A stretch of 64,000 nt of DNA from Aggregatibacter sp. 2125159857 (GCF_017798005.1 NZ_CP072548.1:62001-126000); one strand, 5' to 3'. Positions 37,164 through 49,819 are shown, numbered from the stretch's first letter. Notes: generated by a model not told the origin, from the letters alone. A program made the numbers and translations.

Positions 37164-39224
37164 TTACTTCACCTGCATTCCCGCTTTCACGCCTGCATCA
37201 GCAGACAACAGGAATAAATCCGCGCCGCCGGTGCCCGCACTTAAAATCATGCCTTCGGACATACCGAATTTCATTTTGCGTGGTGCAAGGTTTGCCACCA
37301 TAATCACAAAGCGTCCTTCCAGCTCTTCCGGCTTATCGTAAGCCGCCTTGATACCGGAAAAAACTTGGCGTTTGTGATCGCCCAAATCCAGTTCAAAGCG
37401 CAATAATTTATTGGACTCCGGCACAGCTTCACATTTCAATACTTTCGCTACACGTAGATCAAGCTTCGCGAAATCATCAATCGTGATGGTCTCTGCAATC
37501 GGCTCGATAGCTCCTGCAGATTCATTGACATTTTGAACCGCACTTTTCGCAGCAGGCGCGGCATTCACTTGCGCGTTTTCCGCTTTAGACGCCTCAATCA
37601 TCGCTTCAATTTGCTTACCATCTAAACGGGAGAACAAGGCTTTAAACGGTGCAATTTGATGATTTAACAATGGCTGCGCTAAATTTGCCCAGGTTAATTC
37701 CGCCAGCAAGAAAGCCTCTGCACGTTCTGCCAATTTTGGTAACACCGGTTTCAAATAGCCCATCAGTACGCGGAATAATTGAATCCCCATGGAACACACT
37801 GCTTGCAACTCCGCGTCTTTGCCCTCTTCTTTCGCAATCACCCAAGGCGCTTTATCGTCGATATATTTGTTGGCTTTATCGGTTAATGCCATGATTTCAC
37901 GAATAGCTTTACCAAATTCGCGATTTTCGTAATACGTGGCGATTTGCTCCGATTGTGCAATAAATTCATCAAATAAAGCCTGATCATCTAATGCTGCCGC
38001 CAACTTGCCGTCGAAACGTTTTTGGATAAAACCGGCGTTACGGGAAGCCAAATTCACCAGTTTATTCACCAAATCCGTGTTCACGCGCTGAACGAAATCT
38101 TCTAAGTTCAAATCCAAATCATCAATGCGGTTACTTAATTTCGCCGCGTAGTAATAACGCAAGCATTCCGGATCCAAGTGTTTCAAATAAGTTGCCGCTT
38201 GAATGAATGTACCGCGGGATTTTGACATTTTCTCGCCGTTTACCGTCACATAGCCGTGTACAAAAATATTGCTCGGTTTACGGAAACCTGCACCCTCTAA
38301 CATCGCTGGCCAGAACAGGCTGTGGAAATACATGATGTCTTTGCCGATGAAGTGATAAAGCTCGGCATCGCTGTCTTTGCGCCAGAAACTGTCGAAATCA
38401 ATGTGGTTCTCACGTTTACACAGATTTTTGAAAGATGCCATGTAACCGATAGGCGCATCCAACCAAACGTAGAAATATTTGCCTTCCGTATTCGGAATTT
38501 GGAAACCAAAATATGGCGCATCGCGTGAAATATCCCATTGTTGAAGACCCGCTTCAAACCATTCCTGCATTTTATTCACCACTTCCGGCTGCAAAGATCC
38601 GGAGCCCAACCAGTTTTTCAACATGGCTTCAAAACTTGGCAGATCAAAGAAGAAATGCTCGGAATCTTTCATGACCGGCGTTGCACCGGATACCACAGAA
38701 CGTGGGTTAATGAGTTCTGTCGGGCTATAGGTTGCCGCGCACACTTCGCAGTTATCGCCATATTGATCCGGCGATTTACATTTCGGGCAGGTACCTTTCA
38801 CAAAACGATCGGGCAAGAACATCCCTTTTTCCGGATCATAGAGTTGGGAAATCGTGCGACTTTTAATAAAACCGTTTTCTTTTAAGCGGTTATAAATAAA
38901 CTCTGAAAACTCGCGATTTTCTTCGCTGTGTGTGGAATGGTAGTTATCAAAACTGATGTTGAAACCGGCAAAATCCGCCATATGTTTGTGGCGTACATCG
39001 TCAATAAGTTGTTCCGGCGTAATGCCCATTTGGTCAGCTTTTAGCATGATTGGCGTGCCGTGTGCGTCATCGGCGCACACAAAATAAATTTCATTGCCAC
39101 GCATCCGTTGAAAACGCACCCAAATGTCCGCCTGAATATGTTCCAACATATGACCTAAATGAATAGGGCCATTGGCATACGGCAAGGCACAAGTGACTAA
39201 AATTTTACGCTTGGAATTCGACAT
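37164..39224 (-). CDS. metG: Methionyl-tRNA synthetase
   Basis: 686 residues. Class I motifs [10 protein letters not shown] (HIGH) and EKMSKS (KMSKS); zinc knuckle CPKC...CEVC near residue 146-161; C-terminal EMAP-like tRNA-binding dimerisation domain ([19 protein letters not shown] to end). It is divergent from apbC as in E. coli. Confidence 0.98.
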   Translation of the reverse strand: MSNSKRKILVTCALPYANGPIHLGHMLEHIQADIWVRFQRMRGNEIYFVCADDAHGTPIMLKADQMGITPEQLIDDVRHKHMADFAGFNISFDNYHSTHSEENREFSEFIYNRLKENGFIKSRTISQLYDPEKGMFLPDRFVKGTCPKCKSPDQYGDNCEVCAATYSPTELINPRSVVSGATPVMKDSEHFFFDLPSFEAMLKNWLGSGSLQPEVVNKMQEWFEAGLQQWDISRDAPYFGFQIPNTEGKYFYVWLDAPIGYMASFKNLCKRENHIDFDSFWRKDSDAELYHFIGKDIMYFHSLFWPAMLEGAGFRKPSNIFVHGYVTVNGEKMSKSRGTFIQAATYLKHLDPECLRYYYAAKLSNRIDDLDLNLEDFVQRVNTDLVNKLVNLASRNAGFIQKRFDGKLAAALDDQALFDEFIAQSEQIATYYENREFGKAIREIMALTDKANKYIDDKAPWVIAKEEGKDAELQAVCSMGIQLFRVLMGYLKPVLPKLAERAEAFLLAELTWANLAQPLLNHQIAPFKALFSRLDGKQIEAMIEASKAENAQVNAAPAAKSAVQNVNESAGAIEPIAETITIDDFAKLDLRVAKVLKCEAVPESNKLLRFELDLGDHKRQVFSGIKAAYDKPEELEGRFVIMVANLAPRKMKFGMSEGMILSAGTGGADLFLLSADAGVKAGMQVK

Positions 39225-39396
39225 AATATTGACCTTCAGAATCCTTAAAAATACAGAAAAAAATTGGCGTTTATGTTACCTTATTGAGGGTATTTTTTCT
39301 AGTTTAATCACGGTTTACGCATTTTTAACTTAACAGATAAAGGCGTGCATGATTAAATAGCGCCCGACGAATTTATGACATAAAAAAGGAAGCATT

Positions 39397-40509
39397 ATGG
39401 CGACATTATTTTCCGACAATTTAACGGAACAGCAAAAGGAACACCTTGTTCAGCTATTTAAACACTTTCAACATCCTACTCTGCAAAAAGATCTTGTTTC
39501 ACTCAACGCGTTGAAAAAAGTCGAAAAAGGCGGAAATACGCTACGCGTGGAATTATCCATGCCTTTCGCTTGGAACACAGCGTTTGCCGAATTAAAAAAC
39601 GCCTTAACCGAACCGTTAAAAGCGGCGGCAGACGTAGAAAATGTCAAATGGCAACTAAACTACCAAATCGCCACCCTCAAACGCGCCAACAACCATCCTG
39701 CTGTGAAAGGTGTAAAAAATATTATTGCGGTGAGCTCCGGTAAAGGCGGCGTGGGTAAATCTACCGTTTCCGTCAACCTTGCCATTGCATTACAACAACA
39801 AGGTGCGCGCGTAGGGATTTTAGATGCGGATATTTACGGTCCTTCTATTCCGCACATGCTTGGTGCACCGCATCAACGCCCAACCTCACCGGATAACCAA
39901 CACATCACCCCGATCGAAGCACACGGTTTGTATGCTAACTCTATCGGTTTCCTCATGGACGAAGACAACGCCACCATTTGGCGCGGTCCAATGGCAAGTA
40001 GCGCATTAAGCCAACTATTACAAGAAACCCTATGGCCTGACTTGGATTATCTTGTGATCGACATGCCTCCAGGCACCGGTGACATTCAGCTGACGCTATC
40101 CCAACAAATCCCGGTAACCGGCGCCATTGTCGTGACAACACCTCAAGACATCGCTTTGTTAGATGCAGTGAAAGGTATTGCCATGTTTGAGCGCGTTTCC
40201 GTGCCGGTATTAGGTATTGTAGAAAATATGTCCATGCACATTTGCAGCAACTGTGGCCATCAAGAAGCCATTTTCGGCACCGGCGGTGCAGAACGCATTG
40301 CGGATAAATACAATATCAAAGTATTAGGACAACAACCGTTACACATCCGTCTTCGTCAAGATCTGGATCGCGGCGAACCGACAGTTATCGCTGCGCCTGA
40401 AGACGACATTGCCAAATCCTTCATGCAATTGGCCGAAAAAGTGGCAAGCGAACTTTACTGGCAAGGATCGGTGATTCCGAGCGAAATTATGTTCCGCGAA
40501 GTAAAGTAA
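39397..40509 (+). CDS. apbC: Fe-S carrier ATPase ApbC (Mrp)
   Basis: 370 residues. N-terminal DUF59/MIP18-like domain (about 1-90), then a ParA-type ATPase with deviant Walker A SSGKGGVGKST and a cluster-binding C-x-x-C (MHICSNCGH). Carries [4Fe-4S] clusters to acceptor proteins. Upstream region shared with metG. Confidence 0.95.
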   Translation: MATLFSDNLTEQQKEHLVQLFKHFQHPTLQKDLVSLNALKKVEKGGNTLRVELSMPFAWNTAFAELKNALTEPLKAAADVENVKWQLNYQIATLKRANNHPAVKGVKNIIAVSSGKGGVGKSTVSVNLAIALQQQGARVGILDADIYGPSIPHMLGAPHQRPTSPDNQHITPIEAHGLYANSIGFLMDEDNATIWRGPMASSALSQLLQETLWPDLDYLVIDMPPGTGDIQLTLSQQIPVTGAIVVTTPQDIALLDAVKGIAMFERVSVPVLGIVENMSMHICSNCGHQEAIFGTGGAERIADKYNIKVLGQQPLHIRLRQDLDRGEPTVIAAPEDDIAKSFMQLAEKVASELYWQGSVIPSEIMFREVK

Positions 40510-40536
40510 CCACGTTGCATTAAATTACCTAAAAGC

Positions 40537-40577
40537 AAAGTACGGTGAAAAATCTCAGTATTTTTCGCCGTATTTTT
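40537..40577 (+). terminator. apbC terminator (decayed uptake cores)
   Basis: AAAGTACGGTGAAAAAT / ATTTTTCGCCGTATTTTT stem; both arms differ by one base from the uptake core (GTACGGT), keeping the pairing. Confidence 0.65.
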
Positions 40578-40763
40578 ATCTCAACCATGCCATACAGTCC
40601 CCTTTGATGCCGAGAGAGAACGTCATAAGCCACGTATTTTTTCTCTACAATTTCCCAAAATACCGCTAAAATTACCCACTATGGCTTTGCCACCGTTGCT
40701 CAAGCTAACGCGCAAAATCCATTGGATTTTTTGACCGCACTTTTTGTTATTTTAAGGATGTTT

Positions 40764-43700
40764 ATGTCACCGCCACGTTTTGTTCATTTGCAGGTTCACA
40801 GTGATTTTTCCATGATTGACGGTATCGCCAAAGTGAAACCGTTGGTAAAAGCCTGCGTGGAAAATAACATGGTGGCGATGGGGTTAACGGACTTCACGAA
40901 TTTTTGTGGCTTGGTGCGGTTTTATGGTGAGGCATTATCTTCCGGCGTGAAGCCGATTATCGGGGCGGATGTGCTGGTGCAAAGTGAGTTGTGTGGCGAG
41001 GAAAGATTCCGTTTAACCCTCTTGGCAAAAAATAATGAAGGTTATAAAAATATCACGTTGTTGCTTTCAAAAGCCTATGAGCGCGGTTATGTCGATGTGC
41101 CGTATATTGATCAGCAGTGGCTAGTAGAACATCGTGCCGGGGTGATTGTTTTATCCGGCGGCGTCAATGGCGATGTAGGTAAAAAATTACTGCGCAGCAA
41201 TACTGACGAACTCAAAAGTGCGGTGGATTTTTACCACGAATTTTTCCCTGATCATTTTTATCTGACGCTTACTCGTACCGGTCGCCCTGATGAAGAACGT
41301 TACATCCAAGCCGCGTTAGAACTGGCTGAACGGGAACAATTGCCCGTGGTGGCGACCAATGATGTATGCTTTTTACAGGCAGAAGATTTTGAAGCCCATG
41401 AAATTCGCGTGGCGATTCATGACGGTTTCACGTTAGACGATCCGAAACGTCCTAAAAATTATACTAGTCAACAATATTTCCGTTCTGAACAAGAAATGTG
41501 TGATTTGTTTGCCGATGTGCCAAGTGCCTTGGAGAATACGCTACTGATTGCACAACGCTGTAATGTCACCATTCGATTGGGCGAATATTTCTTACCGCAA
41601 TTTCCAACCGGTGATTTAAGCACCGAAGATTACCTTGTGAAACGCGCCAAAGAGGGCTTGGAAGAGCGCCTCAAGGTGCTGTTTCCTGATGAAAAACTGC
41701 GTGCAGCGCGCCGTTCGGAATATGATGAACGCTTGCAGGTGGAACTGGATGTCATCAACCAAATGGGCTTCCCGGGGTACTTTTTGATCGTGATGGAGTT
41801 TATCCAATGGTCAAAAGATAATGATATTCCGGTGGGGCCGGGGCGGGGGTCCGGGGCAGGATCTTTGGTGGCTTATGCGTTAAAAATTACCGATTTGGAT
41901 CCGTTGGAATTCGATTTGCTTTTTGAGCGTTTCCTCAATCCGGAACGGGTTTCCATGCCTGACTTTGACGTGGATTTCTGTATGGACGGACGTGACCGCG
42001 TGATTGAGCACGTTGCCGAAATGTATGGGCGCGGTGCGGTGTCGCAAATTATTACGTTCGGTACCATGGCGGCAAAAGCGGTGATTCGTGATGTGGGGCG
42101 GGTGCTGGGACAACCTTATGGCTTTGTGGATCGCATTTCCAAATTAGTGCCACCGGATCCCGGTATGACACTTGCTAAAGCCTTTGAAGCCGAGCCAAAA
42201 CTGCAAGAAATTTACGATGCGGACGAAGAAGTCCGCGCCATCATTGATATGGCGCGCAAGCTGGAAGGCGTCACTCGAAATGCCGGTAAGCATGCTGGTG
42301 GAGTGGTAATTTCGCCGACGTTAATTACAGATTTCTCGCCGCTGTATTGCGATTCGGAAGGCAAACATCCGGTCACCCACTTCGATAAAAATGACGTGGA
42401 ATATGCGGGTTTGGTGAAGTTTGACTTCTTAGGCTTACGTACCTTAACCATCATCAAATGGGCGTTGGACATGATTAACGCGCGTATGGAAAAAGAAGGC
42501 AAACCGTTGGTGGATATCAGTGCTATTCCATTGGATGATCATCAATCTTTTGAAGTGTTACTCAATGCCGAAACCACGGCGGTGTTCCAGTTGGAATCGC
42601 GCGGCATGAAAGATTTGATTAAGCGCCTCAAGCCGGACTGTTTTGAAGATATTATCGCGTTAGTAGCCTTGTTCCGACCGGGCCCGTTGCAATCGGGCAT
42701 GGTGGATAACTTTATCGACCGTAAACACGGGCGTGAAGAAGTGTCTTACCCGGATGCCAACTATCAACATGAATCTCTTAAACCAATTTTAGAGCCAACC
42801 TACGGCATTATTTTGTATCAAGAGCAGGTCATGCAAATTGCGCAAGTGTTGGCGGGATACACGCTAGGTGGTGCGGACTTATTACGTCGTGCGATGGGTA
42901 AGAAAAAACCGGAAGAAATGGCCAAACAGCGTTCCGTATTTAAAGAAGGCGCTATCAAGAACGGCGTGGACGGCGATCTTGCCATGAAAATCTTTGATTT
43001 GGTGGAAAAATTTGCGGGCTATGGTTTTAATAAATCCCACTCTGCGGCTTATGCTTTAGTGTCCTATCAAACCCTGTGGCTGAAGGCGCACTACCCTGCC
43101 GAATTCATGGCGGCGGTCATGACCTCGGAAATGGATAACACCGATAAAATCGTTGGCTTGTACGACGAATGTATGCGCATGGGCTTGAATGTGGTTCCAC
43201 CGGATATTAACACCGGAAAACATCATTTTAGTGTGAATGAAAACGGCGAAATTGTGTACGGCATCGGTGCCATTAAAGGCGTGGGCGAAGGGCCGATTGC
43301 GGCGCTAGTAGAAGCCCGTGAGAAAGACGGTATTTTCAAAAACTTGTTTGATTTATGTGCCCGGGTGGATTTAAAGAAAATCAATCGACGCACGTTTGAA
43401 AGCCTGATTAAATCCGGTGCTTTCGATAAACTTGGGCCACATCGCGCTGCCTTGCAGCAAAATCTGGAAGATGCCTTGCGTGCTTCCGATCAACATGCGA
43501 AAGACGAAGCTTTAGGGCAGACGGATATGTTTGGCGTGTTGACAGAAACTAACGAGGAAGTGGAACATTCCTATGCCAATATTGCCCCTTGGACGGAAAA
43601 AACGATTTTAGACGGTGAACGGGAAACTCTCGGACTGTATCTCAGCAGCCATCCGGTGAGTCGTTATTTGAAAGAATTGTCCCATTATAGTCCTGTTCGT

Positions 43701-44240
43701 CTGAAAGAACTCACCCCGAATTATCGTGGACAAATGAGCACCGCCAGCGGTTTGGTGGTGAATACTCGCATTGCCGTGACCAAGAAAGGCAACCATATCG
43801 GCATTGCCACCATTGATGATCGCTCCGGTCGTTTAGATTTAACCTTGTTTGGCGAAGCGCTAGATAAATTCGGTGAGAAACTGCAAAAAGACACGGTGAT
43901 CGTGGTGTCAGGACAGGTCAGTTTTGACGATTTCTCACAAGGTTTGCGTATGTCTGTGCGGGATTTGATGACGATTGATGAAGCGCGTGCGCGTTATGCG
44001 AAAAGCCTGGCGATTTGCCTGTCTCAAGAACAAATCACACCGCAATTCATTAAGCAATTTAAACGGGTTTTACAGCCTTACAGCGGCAATTCCCTGCCAG
44101 TGCATATTTATTACCAAAGCCCACAAGGCAGAGCCTTAGTCAAAATGGGCGTGCAATGGTCGGTCAATCCAACCGATGAATTGCTGACAGAACTTGTGAC
44201 GTTGCTTGGTGAAAGTGCGGTGGAATTGGAGTTTGAATAA
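40764..44240 (+). CDS. dnaE: DNA polymerase III alpha subunit
   Basis: 1158 residues from [20 protein letters not shown] (ATG 40764; another ATG at 40758 is possible). Replicative polymerase. N-terminal PHP domain, palm catalytic aspartates in PDFDVDF, fingers with [10 protein letters not shown] and KHAGGVVIS, beta-clamp-binding and OB-fold regions toward the C-terminus. Length matches E. coli (1160). Confidence 0.98.
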   Translation: MSPPRFVHLQVHSDFSMIDGIAKVKPLVKACVENNMVAMGLTDFTNFCGLVRFYGEALSSGVKPIIGADVLVQSELCGEERFRLTLLAKNNEGYKNITLLLSKAYERGYVDVPYIDQQWLVEHRAGVIVLSGGVNGDVGKKLLRSNTDELKSAVDFYHEFFPDHFYLTLTRTGRPDEERYIQAALELAEREQLPVVATNDVCFLQAEDFEAHEIRVAIHDGFTLDDPKRPKNYTSQQYFRSEQEMCDLFADVPSALENTLLIAQRCNVTIRLGEYFLPQFPTGDLSTEDYLVKRAKEGLEERLKVLFPDEKLRAARRSEYDERLQVELDVINQMGFPGYFLIVMEFIQWSKDNDIPVGPGRGSGAGSLVAYALKITDLDPLEFDLLFERFLNPERVSMPDFDVDFCMDGRDRVIEHVAEMYGRGAVSQIITFGTMAAKAVIRDVGRVLGQPYGFVDRISKLVPPDPGMTLAKAFEAEPKLQEIYDADEEVRAIIDMARKLEGVTRNAGKHAGGVVISPTLITDFSPLYCDSEGKHPVTHFDKNDVEYAGLVKFDFLGLRTLTIIKWALDMINARMEKEGKPLVDISAIPLDDHQSFEVLLNAETTAVFQLESRGMKDLIKRLKPDCFEDIIALVALFRPGPLQSGMVDNFIDRKHGREEVSYPDANYQHESLKPILEPTYGIILYQEQVMQIAQVLAGYTLGGADLLRRAMGKKKPEEMAKQRSVFKEGAIKNGVDGDLAMKIFDLVEKFAGYGFNKSHSAAYALVSYQTLWLKAHYPAEFMAAVMTSEMDNTDKIVGLYDECMRMGLNVVPPDINTGKHHFSVNENGEIVYGIGAIKGVGEGPIAALVEAREKDGIFKNLFDLCARVDLKKINRRTFESLIKSGAFDKLGPHRAALQQNLEDALRASDQHAKDEALGQTDMFGVLTETNEEVEHSYANIAPWTEKTILDGERETLGLYLSSHPVSRYLKELSHYSPVRLKELTPNYRGQMSTASGLVVNTRIAVTKKGNHIGIATIDDRSGRLDLTLFGEALDKFGEKLQKDTVIVVSGQVSFDDFSQGLRMSVRDLMTIDEARARYAKSLAICLSQEQITPQFIKQFKRVLQPYSGNSLPVHIYYQSPQGRALVKMGVQWSVNPTDELLTELVTLLGESAVELEFE

Positions 44241-44246
44241 GAGGAG

Positions 44247-44278
44247 CGGGTAAAGCAAAACGCATGATGCTTGCCCTG
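44247..44278. terminator. Weak bidirectional hairpin between dnaE and trmN6
   Basis: GGGTAAAGC / GCTTGCCC imperfect stem without a clear T-run; the only termination candidate in the 45-bp convergent gap. Confidence 0.35.
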
Positions 44279-44285
44279 CCATGAC

Positions 44286-44990
44286 TTACCACGCCAAATA
44301 GAAGTCTTTCGTTAATGCGATGAAATCCTCATGGTACTGATTTTGCGCATCATAAATCGTCAGTTGTTGATATGCCGTTTGTTGTGCTTGCGCAGAAAAA
44401 GTCAATAACACGCGCTGAGGTGTTTTTCCGGCTTTCGTCACTACATCGCAACGGGCAATGCAAGAAAGTGCGGTGGATTTTAGCAACGTTTCGGCGGCCT
44501 CAAAAGGTAAGACAAAGCTGATTTTGCCCTGTGACGTGAGGCAAGAATGTGCTGCCTCCAACCACGCAACATGAGATTGAATCACATAGCGTGCGGTGTT
44601 GCGCTGAGTGTCTCGGCAAGCAATGCCACTTTCAAAATAGGGCGGATTCGCCACAATTAAATCAAACTTTACTGGGGTTTGCTGACAAAACGTAAAAACA
44701 TCTTGTTGATACACATGAACCTTTTCCACCCAAGGCGAGGCGGCGACATTTTCTTGTGCCTGTTGTGCGGCGGCAGGATCCAATTCAACGGCATGAATTT
44801 GACTTTCTGCGGCACTGCGTTGCGCTAACATTAACGCAATCAATCCGCTGCCGGTGCCTAAATCTAAAATCTGTTGGGCGTAATTTACATCCGCCCAAAC
44901 ACCTAATAAAACACCGTCAGTACCCACTTTCATGGCGCAACGATCATGATTGACATGAAATTGCTTAAAACGAAATCCTGCACTGCGCAT
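44286..44990 (-). CDS. trmN6: tRNA1(Val) A37 N6-methyltransferase TrmN6
   Basis: 234 residues. SAM-dependent methyltransferase: [16 protein letters not shown] (motif I), VELDPAA and the N6-adenine motif IVANPPYF. Modifies A37 of tRNA1-Val (E. coli YfiC). It starts 15 bp after the fdhE stop, so the two are probably co-transcribed. Confidence 0.92.
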   Translation of the reverse strand: MRSAGFRFKQFHVNHDRCAMKVGTDGVLLGVWADVNYAQQILDLGTGSGLIALMLAQRSAAESQIHAVELDPAAAQQAQENVAASPWVEKVHVYQQDVFTFCQQTPVKFDLIVANPPYFESGIACRDTQRNTARYVIQSHVAWLEAAHSCLTSQGKISFVLPFEAAETLLKSTALSCIARCDVVTKAGKTPQRVLLTFSAQAQQTAYQQLTIYDAQNQYHEDFIALTKDFYLAW

Positions 44991-45005
44991 GGTAGAAATT
45001 CGTGC

Positions 45006-45923
45006 TTATTCCGCCGGAAAAATAAACGGATTTAAGCCACTTTTCATAAAGCCTTTTTCTTCCATTTCCATGTCTAAGAAAAGAGAAGCCAAATCATCGG
45101 CAATCACTTCCACTTTCGGTTCTTTTTCTTGGAACATAATTTTTAAATAACTTTTACAACTGCCGCAGCTTTCGCTTCGAATGGCTGCCATATAATCATC
45201 AATTGACCAATAATCTAATTCTTTGTTTTGTCCACAATTAGAACATTGGCTACGTACCATATTCCATTCGCTTTCACAAAGCGCACAGTGCAAATAACGC
45301 AGACCTTGTTGGCTGCCAAAATGTACTAAACTTGCCGTTGGCGCAGTGTTACACACCGGACAACAATGAAGGTTTTCCGTGCTTTCTTGTTTCGCATTAT
45401 GAGGAATTTGTTGCACTAATTGAAGCCAATACAAGGATAATGCAGCCCATACAAACACCGCTTTATCGCTGGAAATGGTGGCAAATTCTTGCGCCAAGAC
45501 TTTATCGGCAAGGTCTTCCAATTCACTGTCAGCGGCTTTTTCTAACCATTCGATGGTGGTGAGAATCTGGTCGTTGGCAGAAGGTTTTAATTTCTCTAAA
45601 AGTGCGGTCAATAATTTGCGCCAAATTGGATCACGCTGCCAATGTTGTGCATTTAACGGTTGATGCGCTAATTGTTCGCCGGACAGTTTTTCCAGTCTCG
45701 GATCTTGCGGAATCGGCATATTTTCAAGCAGTTCTAATTGCGCATCAGCAATCGCTGCAGCGAATAGCAGATAATCAGCAAGCGGGTGATCTTGGGCTAA
45801 CTCTCTTAAACGCGCAGCGCGACGTTGATATAAATTTTTCGGGCTGGAAAACAACAGTGGCGGCGCAGTATAAGAGGCTGCCGCTTGTTTAATTTCATTT
45901 TCAGGTAGAATTCGAATACTCAT
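45006..45923 (-). CDS. fdhE: Formate dehydrogenase accessory protein FdhE
   Basis: 305 residues. Rubredoxin-like iron-binding CxxC motifs (CPVC, CALC, CSNC, CGSC) in the C-terminal half; helical N-terminal part. Needed for maturation of membrane formate dehydrogenases. The structural fdo/fdn genes are not in the window. Confidence 0.95.
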   Translation of the reverse strand: MSIRILPENEIKQAAASYTAPPLLFSSPKNLYQRRAARLRELAQDHPLADYLLFAAAIADAQLELLENMPIPQDPRLEKLSGEQLAHQPLNAQHWQRDPIWRKLLTALLEKLKPSANDQILTTIEWLEKAADSELEDLADKVLAQEFATISSDKAVFVWAALSLYWLQLVQQIPHNAKQESTENLHCCPVCNTAPTASLVHFGSQQGLRYLHCALCESEWNMVRSQCSNCGQNKELDYWSIDDYMAAIRSESCGSCKSYLKIMFQEKEPKVEVIADDLASLFLDMEMEEKGFMKSGLNPFIFPAE

Positions 45924-46013
45924 AATTTTAGGGCTTATTGTTAATAGAAAGTAAAAATTCGCGCCTATTATAGGCGCATAATTTTGTGGTTCAATGACTG
46001 GAATGGGTAATTT

Positions 46014-47129
46014 TTATTTATTTGCCAGCCAGCGTTTAATGCGGTTTACCCCTTCTTGCAAATGCTCGATGTTGCTAGTGTAAGCAAAACGCAAATAATG
46101 CTTCGTACCATTTTGCCCAAAATCAATGCCCGGCGTAGTCGCGACCTGAATTTCATGGAGCATTTGTTTGGCAAATTCGTAACTGTCATCGGTGTATTTA
46201 GATACATCCGCCCACAAATAAAAAGCGCCTTGCGGTTTAAATTCAATGGTAAAAATGTCTTTTAAGGCGTTATATAAAAAATCGCGACGCGCTTGGAATT
46301 GCTGTTTTACCTGCGCTAAATGCACGTCATCGAAGGCCTCTAATGCGGCATATTGGCTTAATGTCGGTGCGGAAATAAAGATATTTTGCGCAATGATTTC
46401 TGCTTCACGCACTTTATCTTCCGGCACGATAATCCAACCTAAACGTAAGCCCGGCATGCAGAAATATTTGGAAAAACCGTTAATGACATAAGCCTTATCG
46501 TTAAATTGCAATGCTGTTGCAGCAGCTTCGTCATACACCAAACCGTGATACAACTCATCGAAAATAAAGGCAATGTCGTGCTCACGACAATAGTCGTTAA
46601 GCGCTTTCAAGCGTTCGGTGGTGTAAATATTGCCTGTTGGGTTTGCCGGCGAGGAAATTTGTAACGCTTTAATTTGATGGCGTTTTAATTGTTCCACGCT
46701 TAATTGATAACAATCTTGTTTATCCACCGGCATGAATTCCGGTTGAATATCCATCATATAGGCAAAATTTTTATAACAAGGATAAGACGGATCCGTTAAA
46801 CCCAATTTGTCACCGTGATTTAAGGTAAGGGCATAAGCCACTAAGAATGCCCCGCTGGTGCCGGGCGTAAGTAAAATCCGATTCGGGTTAATTTTTACCT
46901 GATAAGTGCGGTCATAATACGCTGCAATTTTTTCTCGCAACGCCAGAAGCCCAAGGCTTTCCGTATAACTAAATTGATTGTTCTGCACGGCATTTTGCAG
47001 TGCGGCTTTGACCTTATCCGACGGCGGTAAATCCGGCTGACCGATTTCAAAATGAATGGCGTTCGGGTATTTCGCGGCTTCTCGTACAATATCCATCACA
47101 ATAAACGCAGACATATTGTCGTAACGCAT
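46014..47129 (-). CDS. Class I/II pyridoxal-phosphate aminotransferase
   Basis: 371 residues. Fold type I: TPGTSGAFLVAYALTL, SSPANPTGNIY, DELYHGLVYD and the PLP-binding lysine in VINGFSKYFCMPGLRLGW, with the distal arginine in YLRFAYTS. It belongs to the aspartate/alanine transaminase group; amino-acid specificity cannot be assigned. Divergent from ygiW, with about 130 bp between. Confidence 0.9.
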   Translation of the reverse strand: MRYDNMSAFIVMDIVREAAKYPNAIHFEIGQPDLPPSDKVKAALQNAVQNNQFSYTESLGLLALREKIAAYYDRTYQVKINPNRILLTPGTSGAFLVAYALTLNHGDKLGLTDPSYPCYKNFAYMMDIQPEFMPVDKQDCYQLSVEQLKRHQIKALQISSPANPTGNIYTTERLKALNDYCREHDIAFIFDELYHGLVYDEAAATALQFNDKAYVINGFSKYFCMPGLRLGWIIVPEDKVREAEIIAQNIFISAPTLSQYAALEAFDDVHLAQVKQQFQARRDFLYNALKDIFTIEFKPQGAFYLWADVSKYTDDSYEFAKQMLHEIQVATTPGIDFGQNGTKHYLRFAYTSNIEHLQEGVNRIKRWLANK

Positions 47130-47169
47130 AATATTTCCTTTTTCTCTTTTTTAAAAAATTTTAAGCTTT

Positions 47170-47185
47170 CTTAATCTTTTCTTCA
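47170..47185 (+). promoter_or_regulatory. Probable QseB box in the ygiW promoter
   Basis: CTTAA-N6-CTTCA direct repeat. A -10 TTTAAT (47197-47202) puts the -35 region between the two half-sites, the arrangement I recall for QseB autoregulation in A. actinomycetemcomitans. Confidence 0.6.
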
Positions 47186-47259
47186 GTTTTACTTGATTTA
47201 ATAGCTCTCAACAAAGCAAGGGGGCTTTGTGATAATGAACTTTATGAAGGAGATTTCAA

Positions 47260-47685
47260 ATGAAGAAACGTAGTTTAGCAACAATTTTCGTATTAGCAAC
47301 CGTTGCCGTAAGCGGCGCTTTTGCCAAAGGTGGTTTCCAAGATCCGCAGACACAACAGGCACAATATGCACAGTATCACCACAAAGGTGAATTTAAACAC
47401 GGAGGCTTTGTCAACGGTAATCAAACCGTCAGCAAAGCAGCAGATGCAAATACCTGGAAAGACGATCAATACATCATTTTGCAAGGTAACATCATCAAAC
47501 AAGTAGACAAGGATGACTTTATTTTCAAAGATGCCAGTGGCGAAATCCAAGTGGAAATCGACCGTAAAGCATGGCGAGGTCAGGATATTTCCCCAAGCGA
47601 TGAAGTGAAACTTTACGGCGAAGTGGATAAATCTTGGGATAAAATGGAAGTCGATATTGATCGTGTCGAAAAAATTGTAAAATAA
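47260..47685 (+). CDS. ygiW: YgiW-family periplasmic OB-fold stress protein
   Basis: 141 residues. Signal peptide ([22 protein letters not shown]), then a BOF/OB-fold domain ([35 protein letters not shown], read in parts). Related to E. coli YgiW and Salmonella VisP, implicated in envelope stress resistance. Directly upstream of qseBC and probably co-transcribed; a hairpin separates them. Confidence 0.92.
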   Translation: MKKRSLATIFVLATVAVSGAFAKGGFQDPQTQQAQYAQYHHKGEFKHGGFVNGNQTVSKAADANTWKDDQYIILQGNIIKQVDKDDFIFKDASGEIQVEIDRKAWRGQDISPSDEVKLYGEVDKSWDKMEVDIDRVEKIVK

Positions 47686-47691
47686 TCCGAC

Positions 47692-47735
47692 CAAAAACAG
47701 AAAGTGGTGATGAGCCACTTTTTGTTTGTTTTGAT
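47692..47735 (+). terminator. Attenuator-like hairpin between ygiW and qseB
   Basis: CAGAAAGTGG / CCACTTTTTG stem with TTTGTTTTG tail; lies inside the operon and would lower qseBC relative to ygiW. Confidence 0.65.
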
Positions 47736-47774
47736 GATAGCAATTTCTCAAGTGAAAAGTGCGGTGATTTTTTT

Positions 47775-48446
47775 ATGCGAATTTTATTGATCGAAGACGA
47801 TGCACTCATTGGCAACGGCATTCAAATCGGTTTGACCAAATCGGGCTTTGCAGTGGATTGGTTTACTGACGGCAAAAGCGGATTGGCAGCTGCGCAAGCC
47901 GCGCCTTACGATGCGGTGGTGTTAGATTTAACGTTGCCGAAAATGGACGGTTTAGACGTGCTGCAGGCATGGCGTAAAAACGGGCAGGATGTGCCGGTGT
48001 TGATTTTAACGGCGCGAGATACCTTAGATGAACGCATTACCGGCTTACAACGCGGTGCAGACGATTATTTATGCAAGCCGTTTGCGTTGGCGGAAGTGGT
48101 GGCACGATTGCAAGCATTGATTCGTCGTCGTTATGGGCATGCCAGCCCGATTATTCAGCATAGCTGCGTCAAATTCGATCCGAATCAACGTAAAGTATTG
48201 TTGAATGAACAAGAAATTGCATTAACCACACGCGAATACAAACTGCTTGAGCTGTTTATGCTGAATAAAGAACGCGTCCTCACCCGTGATTTTATTGAAG
48301 AAAAACTTTACAACTGGGATGACGAAGTCAACAGCAATGCCTTGGAAGTGCATATTTACAACTTACGCCAAAAACTCGGTAAACAGTTTATTCGCACCGT
48401 GCATGGCGTGGGCTATGCCTTAGGAAAAAATGATGAAGAAGCTTAA
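47775..48446 (+). CDS. qseB: Response regulator QseB
   Basis: 223 residues. OmpR/PhoB class: receiver with phospho-acceptor D51 ([12 protein letters not shown]) and C-terminal winged helix ([30 protein letters not shown], read in parts). Partner of QseC, responding in relatives to catecholamines and iron. An uptake core lies just before the start. Overlaps qseC by 17 bp. Confidence 0.94.
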   Translation: MRILLIEDDALIGNGIQIGLTKSGFAVDWFTDGKSGLAAAQAAPYDAVVLDLTLPKMDGLDVLQAWRKNGQDVPVLILTARDTLDERITGLQRGADDYLCKPFALAEVVARLQALIRRRYGHASPIIQHSCVKFDPNQRKVLLNEQEIALTTREYKLLELFMLNKERVLTRDFIEEKLYNWDDEVNSNALEVHIYNLRQKLGKQFIRTVHGVGYALGKNDEEA

Positions 48447-49800
48447 TTGGCACAAGCGCAGCCTCCGCTTTCGATTAATTGCCACCTTGTCCTTGGTGTC
48501 TGTTTTGGTGTGGTTGATCTCCACGGCGGTAGCGTGGTTTCAAGTTCGCAAAGAAGTGAATCAAGTTTTTGATGCACAACAAATTCTCTTTGCCGAACGG
48601 CTTGCTTCTTCTGATTTACGTCATCTTTTAATCGATCGTCACAACCCACAACCACGCCGTCCTTTTAAAAAACATCGTTTTGACGATGATGCGTTGGCCT
48701 TTGCGATTTTTACTACAGACGGCACTATTGTGCTGAGTGACGGTGAAAATGGCGAAAACTTTATTTATGCGCCTCAAAAAGGTTTTTCACTCAGTAAAAT
48801 TCGTGAGGACGACGATGACTGGCGTATTTTCTGGTTACCTGTTGCCGGTGGTCGTTTAATGGTCGCCGTGGGGCAGGAACAGGAATATCGCGATGAACTG
48901 ATCAATAAAATGGTATTCGGGCAGATGTGGATTTGGTTTGCCGGTTTGCCGTTTTTATTGGCGGCACTGGGATTGATTATTCGCCGAGAATTACGCAGCC
49001 TAAAAGAAGTGGGCGAACAAGTGGCGAAACGCCCGCCGGACGACACTTCGTTGTTACCGACCGACAATTTGCCGATGGAAATTTTGCCGTTAATTCAAAA
49101 TTTAAATCAATTTTTTGACCGCACTTCTGCCACCTTATTGCGTGAACGCCGCTTTACTTCCGATGCCGCCCATGAATTGCGTAGCCCACTTGCCGCTTTG
49201 CGTATTCAAACGGAAGTGGCACAACTTGCCGGTGATGACGCTCACTTGCGTGAACAGGCATTGGAAAATCTGACCAAAGGTATCGATCGCGCAACCCAGC
49301 TGATCGAGCAATTATTAACTCTTGCCCGTTTAGATAATTTGAAAGAACTGGAGAATTTACAGGAAATTCATTGGGAACAGTTAATTCCGTCGTTGATGGG
49401 GGAATTGTATTTTCATGCGGAAAAACACCAAATCACGCTGGCATTTGAGCCCATCGCTGCGCCTCCTGTAAAAATGGGGCAGCCGTTGTTGTTGGCGCTT
49501 ATGTTGCGTAATCTGATAGACAACGCCATTCGTTATTGCCCGGAGGGCAGTCAGGTCAAAGTGCGGTTGGAAAAAAACAAGATTTTGGTGGAAGACAACG
49601 GTGGCGGTGTGGATGAAGCCGATCTGGCTAAACTCGGTCAACGGTTCTATCGCCCAGCCGGCCAAAACGAAAAAGGCAGCGGCTTGGGATTGTCCATTGT
49701 TCGCCGCATTGCCGAATTGCATCATTACCAACTCAACCTGTCTAACCGTAAAAATGCTGCCGGCGAACGCATCGGGTTGTGTGCGGAGATTTTGTTGTAA
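48430..49800 (+). CDS. qseC: Sensor histidine kinase QseC
   Basis: 456 residues. Two transmembrane helices (about 13-33 and 160-183) around a periplasmic sensor with [14 protein letters not shown]-like linker; phospho-acceptor H248 in [14 protein letters not shown]; ATPase boxes [19 protein letters not shown] and GSGLGLSIV. ATGs at 48430 and 48433 are equivalent. Confidence 0.94.
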   Translation: MMKKLNWHKRSLRFRLIATLSLVSVLVWLISTAVAWFQVRKEVNQVFDAQQILFAERLASSDLRHLLIDRHNPQPRRPFKKHRFDDDALAFAIFTTDGTIVLSDGENGENFIYAPQKGFSLSKIREDDDDWRIFWLPVAGGRLMVAVGQEQEYRDELINKMVFGQMWIWFAGLPFLLAALGLIIRRELRSLKEVGEQVAKRPPDDTSLLPTDNLPMEILPLIQNLNQFFDRTSATLLRERRFTSDAAHELRSPLAALRIQTEVAQLAGDDAHLREQALENLTKGIDRATQLIEQLLTLARLDNLKELENLQEIHWEQLIPSLMGELYFHAEKHQITLAFEPIAAPPVKMGQPLLLALMLRNLIDNAIRYCPEGSQVKVRLEKNKILVEDNGGGVDEADLAKLGQRFYRPAGQNEKGSGLGLSIVRRIAELHHYQLNLSNRKNAAGERIGLCAEILL

Positions 49801-49819
49801 GTCGATAAAAAGGCGGGCT

